Below, in pieces: positions 24,366 to 38,500 of a stretch of 64,000 nucleotides of DNA. The notes beneath the pieces are model-generated. The model ran no database searches, was not told the origin of the DNA, and was given only the letters and a program-made list of their open reading frames with translations. This stretch comes from Neelides folsomi (taxonomy: Eukaryota; Arthropoda; Collembola; Neelipleona; Neelidae), in contig JAQGBZ010000208.1 in assembly GCA_034687125.1 (NCBI GenBank), positions 46,999-110,998 on the forward strand, read 5' to 3'. Both the position numbers and the translations under genes were made by a program. Position 1 is the first letter of the stretch; each line of letters opens with the position of its first letter.

Positions 24366-27300
24366 CTAACGTTGTGAGGAAATTCAACAGATATGAAAAA
24401 AGACTAACATTCTCTCTCTCTTTCCCCTTTCCCAAATGTATTTTTACAAATAGGAATAATTCTTCTTTCACCCTGGCCTCAATTCTAATCGTTAATCCTT
24501 TGGATGATTCTCAAAATCCCTTGATCGACGGCAGGCCAAGTGTGCCATTTGTATTAATTATATTAATATTCTAGTTTTTAATTAATATTTGTTCAGTAAA
24601 CACATAAGGTTTTCTACTTCCGCCCTCTCCCCAATTCTCTGTTTTTATAATATGAAATAATATTTAGCTTTTTAAACCCATTTGCTCCATTCGTATGTTT
24701 ATATTAACGCATTTCTTGATATTTGGAGCCATTGTTTGCGTAAATATGTACGATTTATGTATGAGAATTTTGGGGATGTAATTTTTCATACATTTTGCCA
24801 TTTTTATGAATGTGCGACATTTAAGAGATAATTTGCTTTTAAGTTTGTCTATCATAGGAATTAATAGGATAGGAATTAATTTTGTAAGATTAGTATTTGT
24901 AATTAAAAGCATTTTAAGATTTAAGATTCTCACAATAATTGTGGTTGTGAGTTTTTGATAAATATAATTAATTCTAAATACTTGGTTAGTTTCTTAACAT
25001 TGTGAACATTTTGTGTTCTTCTTTCATTTTTTCTTTATTTAGAAGATTTTTTTATTGTCATTGTGGATCAAAAGATTTAATTCCATTTGATCCATTTCTT
25101 TAAATAACCAAATAAGATTTTATAAAATGTATTAATTTTTCATGTTCTTTATTAATTTAGTGGAATTTTAAGCAAATGATTTATAGTGTGAAATAAAATA
25201 AATAACGTTTTTAGGAATTTTAATACATTTAAGAATTTCGCAAATATTTAGAGTTTAATAAAGCAATTTAAATATCATTTAATTATCATTGTATTAACGA
25301 ATTTTACTGATAATATGTATAGATACAATGCTTTATGATCGAATGACGTTTAGGAGTATAGTAAATGTGTACAGATAATTATTGTTTAAATATGATATAT
25401 TCATATAACGTGTTTAATTAACTGTTATTATAATCCTTGTATATTATATAACAGAATAATATGCATTTGTGGAAATGATCAAAATGTAATCGTGGTATTA
25501 TATTCGTTAGATAAATTAACTAATACAATTTTCGATGATATAAATAATGTATATTTAGAGTATTATGATAAAATAGTTTAGTAATTGTAGTTGGATAAAA
25601 ATTTATAAAGTTTTACGATAATTATATTAAAAGAATACTTGTAATTAAATTTACAAATAATCGAATTGTTAATTCTACTACATATACTTAATATATTAAG
25701 ATATGTTTTACTAATTAATTACAATTACCCATATCGCTTTATGAGACTAACAGAAACACTTAATTAACTATATCAATATATTTACTAAAAAGTTGTCTCT
25801 ACATGTGTGAAGAAGTTGTGAAGTAATTCTTCGGCCCTTTGAGAGAAACACAAGGCAATTAATAAACGGTAATAATTAAATTCTGGTTCTATTCATTTGC
25901 TAATTAATTAGATGAAAAGAAAGTGAAAACCTTTGAGTGTCGCAGAGAATCCGGGAGAAAACCCGCATTGTATGCAGCCACTTCATTTCATATAAAATAC
26001 ATACAAGTCATATAAAATTCATATAATTTATATAAAATACATACAATTCATATATATTAAAATTAAAATTCATATAAATTACATATTATATAATACCATT
26101 GTGACGATTTTGATTCTTCCGACCCTAAGGTTTAAATATTAAATTGTATGGAGAAGTAAATGACAGAGTTTTCCTCCATTGAGATTAAACGACCACTCAA
26201 CTTTTCCCTTCAAAACGTCAACTGCGGCTGTGGGTCGAGTAATCTCAAGTTGAGTAGTTGAGCCATCCTCAACGCCCGACCGACTTCTATCGGTCCTTTA
26301 CTTCTAGGCGATTAAACACAGGTAAGGAGGAATCTGATAATGGCAAAATCGTCGTTGTTTCACAAGAGTTGTAAACACGAATTTCATCTCATAACTTTCG
26401 GCCCTGAACATCAAGATTTTCCCAAGTGGAAATTAATATACCAAATTTTATGTAAGGAAGGAACCGTATTACTTATTGCATAGTTGTAGATATAATACAG
26501 GTAGTAATCTTTTGTTACTTTAAATAGATTTAATTTTTGGTTTTGAATGCTTTACCATTATTCATATAATTATACAATATGTAACTGCATATTAATCATT
26601 TACAGAATTATACCATTAATTAAGCATGTATACCTGGGTATGTATACATATGTTGTACATGAATAAGGATATATAATACATATTTGCCATTACTTTATTA
26701 CAAATTACATCATTTAATATATTGGTATATTCCGATGTGGATCTTTTATTAGCAATTTTATTCAACTGAACACATGAAATTTTATACATTTTGTTTCCAT
26801 TTGTTATGAATTTTGGAAAGGGCTCAAGGAGAAATAAGGGTAATGAAAAGCTGGATATGATTCCTACAATAAACTTAAACTTCATTTTACGGCCCACTTT
26901 CCTTTTTACTGTTTAAGAAACATTCGAACTGGTTAAACATATTATTAGGAGAATTAGGACCTGTGGTGCATTCGAACTTTACTCTATATACAGATGCATA
27001 GTAATATTACGTATGAATGTATTGGATATATGTTACAATATATTGGAAGCTCCTTTGTCACAACCTATGCATAATCGTCTTACAAATACAGATACTAATA
27101 CAGTACTAATACTTTTATCTATAGCCATGTTAAATGTGTATTTGAAGGGCATAGATGGGGGAGAATGAATGTCACGAGTGTAAGGTATTTAGATGGTTTA
27201 ATTGAAGTAAACATGTTTTGTATTGTAATGGTGAACATAAGTCAGTGGTAAGATAAGGACAGCACACGGGATGATTTAAATTTGTTAACCACCTGAGGGA

Positions 27301-28331
27301 CCACTTTGTCTAATTAAATCAACAGGCAGAATGGGCCACCGAGTCCAAAATCCCAAAACTTCTCAATCTTCATTTACAACTTAAGTTAGGTTTCCTCATT
27401 GGCATTCACGGCCTTTTCCTTCCATTTACACCCCAACCAGAGAGGAAATATGTTGGGAATGAAGAAGGATGGAAGTGAAAAATCGTTGTTGGAGAAGAAT
27501 TTCAATTCGCATTCTTTTTTTATGATTCGAACAAGAGTCATTTAATAAAAACATTTTGCAAATCACTTCCGCTTTCAAAGATCAAAATGATCATTGTTAA
27601 ACAATGACACAAATTCTTCTTCGCTCACGTATTTAAGAAATTTCCATTCCTAAATTAATATTTGATAAATAAATTAATCAACAATTGGTTGAATAATTAA
27701 ATAACTTATGAACATTAATTAACTTTATGAATTATGAACATAATATTAATTATTGAATTTTAATGATTTTAAAATATGCTTAATTACATTCTTAGACTAT
27801 TTTATTGCTTCATAAATACATAAGCAATTATGCAATTTGCGAATGATTTATAATGTTAATAATGTAAAAGTTCGTAGCATCTAGGATCAATATAAAAGCA
27901 ATATTTGGACATTTGGACATTGTGCATTAGTTAAAGTAAAAATCTGTGGATCATATATTATAGTTGTAAAACTGTCATGCAATTTGGTTTATAAAATTAT
28001 TCCTATATTTATGTATCAATAAAGGTCAGTTTAAAGTTTTCCCATTCATGGACTCCCATTTGAACTATATATATTTATTGTCCTGAACATTTCTTTATTA
28101 TCATAGCCATAAATATGGTTAGAGTACTTTTAAACATGAATTGATTCTTCCTTGGCTAAAAGAGTCTCAGTAGCTCAATTAGAGTTAATGTAAGATAAAA
28201 TGGAGAGGAATAATGGGAGTGAATGGGAGAATAAAAGATTGTTAATTGAATTATTGAGTCAGATTGAATATTGAAGGGAGCGGAGAGGAGGAGGAGTTTG
28301 AGATTCTTCGTCTTCCTCCGTTCTTCCTCAG
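24366..28331. other. Intergenic AT-rich region
   Basis: About 4 kb between spectraplakin and the GPCR locus. Spectraplakin 3' UTR must start here, but its end was not located. 25980-26095 is a low-complexity tract of imperfect CATATAAAATACATA-like units. No open frame with recognisable content on either strand. Confidence 0.6.
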
Positions 28332-28445
28332 CTCCGCGTTCCGGTCCGCCCCAGTCAAGAAGGAAACCTCGGCAGGGAGAGATCTCATTACGGAACAACA
28401 CGGACCTCCCTGACTTTGCATTCATTCCAACGGGGGTTCCATCAG
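28332..28445 (+). other. Probable 5' untranslated exon of the GPCR gene
   Basis: A long pyrimidine tract ending ttcttcctcag precedes position 28332, and a consensus donor (atcag/gtaagg) follows 28445. The GPCR start codon at 29575 is itself preceded by an acceptor (aacatttag, ending 29551), so an upstream leader exon is needed. Splicing this exon to 29552 puts a stop in its one long frame before the ATG, so it is better read as leader than as coding. An overlapping frame is open through the exon, so a different gene cannot be excluded. Confidence 0.45.
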
Positions 28446-29574
28446 GTAAGGAAAGACTGGCAGGTCAAGGAAATCACATAATCAGCAATAACAATATACA
28501 CACCTGTATATACTACCTGTAATATAATATTGAATATTTATGACACAACTTGCTCAAATTATTTTTCCTCATCTCTTTATTAACTTATTCTTCTCCTCAT
28601 CCAAATCAATCATTTTGGAATATTTTCATACAAGATTTTAATATATTTATATTTTATATAAGCAATTTTTTTATATTATTTATATACAGTATTTTAATAT
28701 ATTTAATATGTATTTATATACAGTATAGTTTTAGATTTTGTAGTACTTTGATTCAGATTTATAGGATACTTCATTTTTTGATTTTATTGACAAATTGAAA
28801 CAATCAATCTCAAGTGTCTTCTTTATTAAATTAAATTTTTGGCATTTGGGAGAATCTTGGGGACAAATTTTGTAATTGGTGTACCTTTGAACTAAAGTAG
28901 GATTAAAGGAGCACTTTATTAGAGTTATTAGAACCATAAAGGTCGGGAGGAAATGGGGAATTGGGGTTTAATAACGTTGTGTGAGTTAATGAGTTAGTTG
29001 AGGTTTTGTTGTTCCAAAGTGAGTTATTCTTTACAAGTGGTCGTAAGATTTATCAAGTTGGTTCTCTCCAATACTTTGTAGAATCACAATGATGGATCAC
29101 AGAGAGAGCGAGACAGGTCGAAAGGAACAAAGATTCCATGATTTCCTGGAGAGAAAAGCCGTAAATTGACGCCCAGTGTCTCCGAAAAAACCAGAGTTGA
29201 AAAAAATGCTAAAAGGAACCGAGGAGATTAAAGGAGAGCCTTTTAGGGTCAACTTTGACTTTCTTTTATAAATGAGCCTCAACCCATTGTTCCCTCGAGA
29301 ATGATCAAAGGCGAAGCTATTAAGCTTACAAACCTCGTTCCTCCCTCACAAAACCTCCAACCGCAGTGATAAGAACTCCAATTGAGCTCTTGTTGTTTTC
29401 TTACTCACTTTTCAAACTCCCTTTAAATGGGAAATAATACAACATATTTTAATATGAAATATTACTTAAATATTATTTAAATGTTAAATAATAATTTGTC
29501 TAACCTAACCTAAGTAAATATAACAGAAAGTGACTGAAATTAACATTTAGGCTTTCACTTGTGACAAGTTCATC

Positions 29575-32500
29575 ATGGGCTCCACTGCGGGCCCCGATTT
29601 TGTCGATGAATTCGAAGGATCCGGGGCGGGGATGAACGATTCGGATTGTTTAAATGCTTACTGTGTTGGAGAAGATGATTACGAACTTATGATGGAAGAT
29701 CACATCTTCCCAACAACGTCAGAGTGGTTTCTCGTCTCTGCACACATTATTGTCTTCATCGTTGGACTGGTTGGGAATTTATTGGTAAGAAATCTCATTT
29801 TTACTTTATTTTCCCATTACATCCAAAATAATGTACTCGTACAATTTGTGAATATCAGTACTTATACAATTCGTGTAACAATTTCTGTATTTGTTCCTTT
29901 ACCACTAAAATTCTTAGCGCGAATTTTCAATTATTCTCTCATTGTTAACAATGTTAACATTACATAAATTTAAGTAATACTTATGTAAATAATACAATAT
30001 AATCATATTCTGTAATAAGTGTTCCTACTTATGTAAAATAATAAATCACATTGTAATAAAGTGAGATGAATGGACAATGTAAAGAGGCAAGTAATTGATT
30101 ATAACATTTATTATCTAAGGTTTGCGTTGCCGTGTACCGTAACTCTTCAATGAGAACGGTGACGAATTACTTCATCGTCAATTTGGCAGTTGCAGACTTT
30201 ATGGTGATTCTTTTCTGCCTCCCGCCGACCGTCGTTTGGGACGTGACGGAAACTTGGTTTTTGGGCGAATTGCTCTGCAAGGTCGTCCTTTACTTCCAGG
30301 TCACTTCTTCATTTATTTTCCATTTTATTCTCCATTTATTTCTCATTTTTCGCCATTTTTTCACCATTTTTTTCATGTTTTTTATAATGTGGGCTGATGG
30401 GGGTGAAAGTGGGAGCGGGTCGTTCTGGTCTTTGGCCCCACTTTTTCGGAATTGTGTCTTTCCCCCTTAAACCTCCTCTACATCTCTCCCCATAACTTCT
30501 CGTTCCTCTTCCGCTTACATTATGCGTGTCCTAAAGCTTTTTCCGTCCTCGAATCTTTCAGGAGCTCCCAAGAGCTTTGTCAATCCACTCATGAAATCAA
30601 TTCTAAAACAAGAGTTTCAAATACTCAAAGCTTTGTGTTCCCTTCTTTTACTGAAAGCCTTCTGGGTCTTAAAGCTCTAATGCCTCTTAGCATATTCTCA
30701 ATTCTACTAAAGTAAAGAGAAATAGTTAAACTATCTGACAAGACACTTTTACATTTTACAGTCATAATACTTACAAACTCACAATACTCTCACAATACTC
30801 ACAAAGTGATACAGATTTTCTTTTGTTCCATTTATACATTTGGTATACATTTATCAAATTGAATGGTTACATTCGAAATAAAAGATAAAAGAAATATATC
30901 ATATATATAAAATACTTAAGTAGTTATGTATGTTAAGTCTGTATATAAAATATAGATATGTGTAAAATATACAAGATAGAGTTTATTAAGAAAGTAAAAG
31001 GATAAGTTGAGGTTTTATGGAAACCTTAAGGGGTCGTTGAAAGTTGTTCGTTGAAGTTCCTTCACATTCACCCATTTCCTTTCTCTCATAATTCATGGGG
31101 GAGAGAAAATGAAGCGGAGGTTTCTTATGGAGTTAATTTATCATTCATTGTCATATGGTTAGCAGGGAATCTTCATGGATGTGTTTAAGATGGTCGTGGT
31201 CGGGAATGAATCACGTTCCAGATACCATCCTGTACATTTAACTACGTATAGATTATAGAGACTTGGCTCACCCTGACGATTTTGATTCATTTCAAAAAGG
31301 AGATGAATGGGAAGGAACGTGGAGAAGAGTGGGAAATAAATTGGGGAGAAAATCGGTGCTCAGGAGGGAAGAAGAAATATATGGAGATGAATTTCTCCAC
31401 TTTGTATAACCCCTATATACTCAATACTCATACGGATAATATACATATCATACATATATTATACAAGTATTCATATATATTATATAACCATTCATATATG
31501 CCACTTGTGATCATCTCCTTTACACTCTCAAAGGGAAACTCATAAATGAGGAATTGGAGGATTCCTCTCAAAGTTCCTTTATAAGGGTATTTATTCCCTA
31601 ATCCTCCTCTTACTCAGACTGCTTTTACATTTCTAAATTCCCGGGTTTTCTTATCTCATCGTCACCGGAAAGTTGAATTAATCGCCCTTTTCTTCCACCA
31701 TTCTCCCAATGCATTATTGAGGAAAAGATTTAATTATACACACCATTCTCCATTCACGTGTTGTTCATGAACATAAATCAACTTTTACTCATATTTTATT
31801 GTTGGAAGTCAAATGATCATTACTATTAGACATGCTCATATTTAAATTCTTTATGCTCATATTAAATATACCTTAGTATTTATGTCCATATTTAATATAT
31901 TATGCTCATATTGGTATTATATATATTATGATTATATAATATGTACAGATACTGTATTTAATATATAATGATTATGGCTCGTACATTGTTCGACGATTTG
32001 AGTATGAGAGAGGTTAAATAATTTATTAATTCAGTCAGAGGTCGAGTAATTAGACAAGTGTGAGTTTTGGAGGCCAAGAGTGTCGCCGAGGGTGCGGCAA
32101 ATACCAAATAAGGGGAAATCTCACCATCGCCACTTCCAATCCCTGGGTTTGTAATCAATCAGAGGCAACTTGGTCCGTCACGTCTACCATTCTCCTCATT
32201 ATTTATTTCCACTTTAGCTCACTGAAGGAGTTACACAGGATATCGATTTGAGTCCTTATTACTCATATGGTGACGTTTGATCACACCATGAGGGAACATC
32301 TTGGATGGACCAAGTGCCTTCGTCAAACTTCTCTTTTTCCATGCACCTTAACAAATAACTATTTTTCTCATAACTATTTGTAATCAATTACTATTCTTTT
32401 AACAAATATTAGATAACCATTCTTCTAATAACTAATATTATCTTAGATAACTTTTAATAAATATTCGATAGCTATTCTTTTAATATTGGTAATTACTCTT

Positions 32501-35500
32501 TTAATAAATATTAGAGACTTTTAGACTTTTAAGAACTTGAATGGCTTTTTAACTAAGGAAAGTATTTTGATTCCAAAGTTTTGTTTTCACTCAAAGTGCC
32601 CCCCGACATTGAAGAGGAGTTCCACGGGCGGATTGGATAAAATTTAATTGAGGGATCAGGAGCCGAACGACTTTTCATTTAACGGAATTCTTTTTATTTC
32701 CTATTGAGATTCCTACAGTCCTTAAGAGGGAAATCTTTCCCATCCCTCGACAGAGACGAATGTGGGATGAGGGCGGGTTGTCGGAAGTTTTAACTTCCAG
32801 TCCTTCTTTTTAATAGAAACTTATCTTTGACTGTAGCGAGGAAGAGCTGCTGATCTCAACGCTTTCTTTCCCCCTTGTTCATGGAAAGAAAAACTTATTC
32901 TTTCGGGTTTTTTGGCTCCCCCAATGGAATGCGGGTAGAGAAATGGGTTTTCATAATAGGGATCATTATATACACTACTTAGACTTCTGCACAATTTCAA
33001 GTCTCAAGGAAATTGCTCTCCCTGCACACGTTATTTCCGTTATTAGAGAGCCCATGAAGTTAAATATAATTGAACGCAATTGCCCACGCGAAACAGCATA
33101 GCCTTATTTACTTATCTATTATAATCTTCTTTCTAATCCTTTCTACTAATTTTAAACTAATATTACATTTACATTACGCTAGGCATTTATGTAATTCTAT
33201 ATAATTGCCAATTTAATAATGATATGTTACATTTAAAATATCTAACATAAAAGGCACAAGATGGAATTTCTAAGATCTTATTCATCTTTGTATTTACTAC
33301 TAACAAAAGTAAAAGTAAGTAAAACATGTAATTGTATAAGATTTATATAATAATATATCAAAATGATTTAACTAACATTATACAAATAATAATATTTATA
33401 AAGATTTTTACAATATTGAAGATGGGATTGTAAATTGAGTTTAATTTTTGTATTTATTCCGGTATTAATGAATCTAATATTACATAGTATCTGTATTTAT
33501 TGGAAAAATTCCAAGAATTCAATAAATTACTTCTAAAGACAAGGAATTTTGATGTAATTACAGTAAGTACTGTGAAATTAAGCACAGTAGTATATTTATA
33601 CAGTAATAGGGTATAATTTATAGTCATAGGCAAGTACGTAAGATGAATTCCAAAAAAGGTCTACTAAACGAATAGAATCCTAAGAATGTAAAGTAATATG
33701 AGAAGAATAATTAAATGGCCATAGCCATAGGCCGTTCACAATTGGAGCCTTTGTAGAGAATTTGGGAAATAAAAAATTGAGTTATTGAACTTTGAGGTCG
33801 TTTGTTGCATAAATAGACTATAATATTGACAAGATGATTACTTACTTTCTCATCTTAACACTTACACCGTACTTACACATAATATACTGTAATGTATTTA
33901 CTACACTGCATGCATTTTTCAACATTGTAGTAAAAAGAAAGAAGTTTAGTTCTCAGGGGCATAACTTGGCTAAATTATGATCATTCTTTTACTTTCACTT
34001 CGAATTGAACCCAATATTGAAAAGGAAAAAAAATCGAATGTGATGCATTACTTTGTGATGTTAATCCTGTTTATTTCATCGTTAAATACTATTTTAATTG
34101 AGATTAAATAAAACTGTATTCATTAAATTATGAGCTGCTCATTAATGATGTACAATCATTACATGATATACCATACATTTACAATCATTAATAATGTATA
34201 ATCATCAATGATGTATAAAAATTAATGAGTATAAGTCTGTAAAATGCGTAAATATGTAAATAACTAAGGGTAAGTATAAAGTTAATGTTTAAGCAAGTTG
34301 AATGTTTAAGGTCTCCTTTTCCAAGTGAGTGAAAGTGTTCATTGACGCATCACATCTTCACATCCATATATACTTATATACTTACATACATAGAGTACTG
34401 TATTTACTTTCCCTTGTCCAAACAGTTAACCGCGTCATTTTCCTTCGCTAAAGATCTTTTAATTAGGCTCAAAGACCCCCTAAATACTCACGCACTCAAT
34501 TTTACATCATGATAAATTAACCCTAGCTTCTGTTACAACATTACTACTTTAATAAATGATTTATCAAAGTACTTAATTACATACACATGTACAGGGTGGG
34601 CCATAAGTTACTTTCTTTTTTAAATAAACAATTGTATAAAAAAGAAAGCAACTTATGGCCCACCCTGTACTATACATTACATAGCAATACCATACAAATA
34701 TAAGTATCAGTACATAACATTTTATAATTACAAATATATATAGTATGATATGCAGTATGTAGTATACCTACAAATAGTATGATATGTATGGTATATCGTA
34801 TCATACACACAGTTGAGATATTTAAAGCTAGTTTACGCATTTTGTCCATATTTGGTAGTTTGAACGTAAGCGACATTTAAGATGAAAGGGCAAACAAACG
34901 AGTTTGAAATGATCTTTTGGGGACTCTTGGGAGGAAATGAGGAAATGGTCGAAAGTGAACTTTTCCTTACTACGAGGATTCATGTCATTCTACATACATT
35001 GACTTGACTCCATTCCAAACTCTGCTTCTTTCCAATGTTCTCTCCAAAATGTTCGAATGCTTAAAGAAACCAAGTTCTATTTTTTCTTTCCTTGGGGCTT
35101 TCTTGGACCGTTTTTTAGAAAGGAGAGTTGAGTGGGTTGTTTAATGTTTTTCAGACGGTGTCGGTGTCGGTGTCGGTGTTGACTCTGACAGTCATTTCCG
35201 TCGAACGATGGTACGCCATCTGCTTTCCTCTCAAATTCAAAGCAACAACCAGTCGGGCGAAGAGAGCTATTGTAGGCATTTGGATCATTTCTCTCGTTTT
35301 TGGTAAGATTATTTTATCCCAATTAAGGCTTTTTATGAATAAACTGAAAAAGGTTTATTAATTCCGTATAAATTATATTTAATAAGTTATTAATTAAAAA
35401 ACTTCATATATCAAAATATCCAGATTTTACCATATGTATTTGGTAGTTTGTATTAAATATGCATATTGTACAAACTAGTATTATGTAGATTCATGTATTA

Positions 35501-38500
35501 TTTATTATATGGATTATATGGATTACGTACGTATTTATATATTTAAAAGTGGTATATTACTTTCGGATGTCCGCGTTTTGATTCATTCATCAAAAGTTCC
35601 TTTAAAACTTTGCTGAACCAAAGTTCAAACTTTTCCTTAACGCCGTGACGAACTTCCAGAGTTTTATTCTAATTAAATTTCCTATGATGGATGATGTCTG
35701 AAATTGGTGTGACTCCGTGCTTCAATTCCTATCAATTTCATTTCCGCCTGGAGAACTATTTAGTTGTTAAATAATCGCCCCGTGTAGATTCGTCCAAAGA
35801 TAAACCAACTTTAATATACGAAATAATAAGCAATTCTATCAAATACTATAGATTAGATTATGTTTTATATCAAAACGCCCACTTACATTAAAAATTAATA
35901 GTCGAGACATGTTATGCTATAAAATAAAGTTATATAATAATTAGATATATCAAATTATGTATTATATTAAAAAGTATCCTTGTAAGTACATAATACATAA
36001 TACATGTATATATTGGTATTAGATTTACAACACATTTTTCATATTATTGTAAGGATTGGATTAATTGTGGTCTTATCTATTTGATCAGATTTACTTTCTT
36101 AAAATCGATACATTAATATGTCCATTATCCAATTGTATAATGCATGTCCCGAGAAAGCAATTTTGGGAAAGAGAGATTCATCCGAGAAAGGAAAATAGGA
36201 TCTTTTGCGACTAACGTTTAGCCATTACCCCGCAAATGAATTTTCATAAGAGACGAGAATTGATATAAGCTCCTTATAACAAGCTTCTTATTTGCCCAAA
36301 AGGAAGAGCTTAACAGCTCAAAGAATAGGTTTAAGAAAAATGATATTTTGTGGAGAAACCTTTTGGATTTGTTCGAATGTGACCCAACATGTCAATTGGG
36401 AATCCAAGAAAAGAATCATCTTTCCTTTCTTTGTCAATTACGATCGGTCCTTTCTTATGATTTCAGTTACTCACATTGAATTACCTACAATATCCATTTC
36501 ATTCCACATCAATTGTATCAATTGTGCCCTCAAGACCCAATTTATTTCACATTTGATATCCAATATGTAATATGTTTTATAATAATAGCGAAATACATAA
36601 TTATATAATAAGTCAGGGGTCGCAGAAGATCAAATATCTTGTAATTATTTGTATTTTAATATTAACAATTTTTCATTTTTCATTCCTCAGGGTCTTTATG
36701 TATTTAAGCAATAATATCTGTATTTAATATATAAAAATCCATTATTATTTAAATATCAAATGCGTAGGCGTATGGTCCAATTACATGTTCATTTTATTTT
36801 TTTTCTAATAAAAACACAATTGAAGGCAATGAAATTTGATACCCTTGGAATTGGATGATGAAAAGAAGCCTGGAGTGATCAATGATTTTGAGAGATTATG
36901 GGAGGGATTTAAGGTTTTAAATATATAATTTCATTCTATCATGATTTGCGTAGTCTGCATACATAAATCCGGTTTATTGGCTTCGAATCTCACGGAATAT
37001 TTGCTTTGTAATTTATATCCACCCTATCTGGAAATTGGATTCGCTCACTTAAATAATTGGATTGAGTTCCTTCGCCCTCACGATCCGGATTCACCATATT
37101 ACTCCGGATCCTAAATTTAAATACATACAAGACTATACATTTCACAATGAGTTCACGCTTACTCTAATTCAGCATAATTTGCGAGATTATATGACAGAGA
37201 ATCATGATAATTTGAATATTTGCTCATTTCCTTCTCGTTACTCCTAAACGCTCTCAAATAATTATTTTGTTAAAATTTCATCACCAAATTAATTTCATGC
37301 AATTATGCAAAATCTATCTTTATAAAAAATTTTATTAACAAAATAGTTAATCATTTTCAATTATAACGTTAACATTTTAAAATTGATATTATTTTACTCA
37401 TTTACAAAATCAATAGCTTCAACGAGTACCAATATACTAGGTGAGGCGTTCAAAGTGTCCGACTTGCCCAATTTTTACCTTTCTTTGGGTTTTGCACAGG
37501 CTCCCCGCAGCCCCTTTAATGGGAAAGGCTCGCCACGGCGTGCCGTTCATCCCCCCCCCCCCACACGCCACTTTTATTAAACGCCAGAAATCAAATGGCG
37601 AGCACAAAACAAAAGTGCGGTGTAATTCAAACTTCAATTTTCAAGCTTTTTAAAGATTTTTACAATTGAAGCGCACTTAAATAAGCAAAACGATAAAATC
37701 TACCAAGGATATTCCAAAATCAATGAGAAAAGTTACTCGTCAGCATCATCCAGCGTCGGTAATGATTTGGGTTGGAGTAAGTTGGAGAGGGAAGACCAAA
37801 ATTCCCTTTGTCGAGCAGGGTGTGAAGCTTCGTGCAACGAATTACCAGTCCGATATCCTGAACCGATTGTTCTTCCACTCAACAAAGGCCTTTTTGAAGA
37901 TAAAAACTGGAAATTCATGGAGGATTCTATCAAGCAAAGCAGAATCAGGAATGGTTGAAAAACAACGTTCCCAATTTTATTTCTAAGGGAGATTGGCCCT
38001 CGGCGTCTCCAGATTTGAACCCATTGGACTACAACATATGGAGTAAGTTGGAGCTGGATGCCTGATCAAAGCGTCATTAAATCTGGTAAGCCTCAAAAAA
38101 GATTTGAAGAAAGCATGGAAGAAATATCCAATCGTTCAAATTCGTTCTGCGATTGACAAGTGGATCCCGCGTCTTAAGGAGTGTGTCAAGCACCAAGGAG
38201 GAATTTTCGAATAAGTGATATGGTGTTTTAATCGTCACATATTAAGCTTCAATTTGATACATTATTCTTGGAAAAAATGTTAATAGTTTTTTAAAAAATC
38301 GAATATTACTGTTGGACATTTTGGAAGCACCTTCCTAGTATATAGTAGTGTACATAGTGAGCCGTAAGTTGCTTTCTTTTTTATGCGATTGTTTATTTAA
38401 AAAAGAAAGCAACTTATGGCCCACCCTGTATAAAAGTTAAGTTAAGCCTTTAAAAACAGCAACCAACAAGAACACTTTTAGGAAAAGTTTGTGGTTCACC

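Noticed and set aside
29785-29967. Extension of the first GPCR exon to 29967.
   Set aside because: A gtaaga donor follows the first part of TM1, and the exon at 30120 restores the conserved VCVAVYRN sequence. The extension is intron read-through.
31225-31276. TCCTGTACATT ... GGCTCACCCTGACG resembling ends of the palindromic MITE.
   Set aside because: Only short end-like words remain in the wrong relative orientation, with no paired arms. It cannot be supported as a copy.
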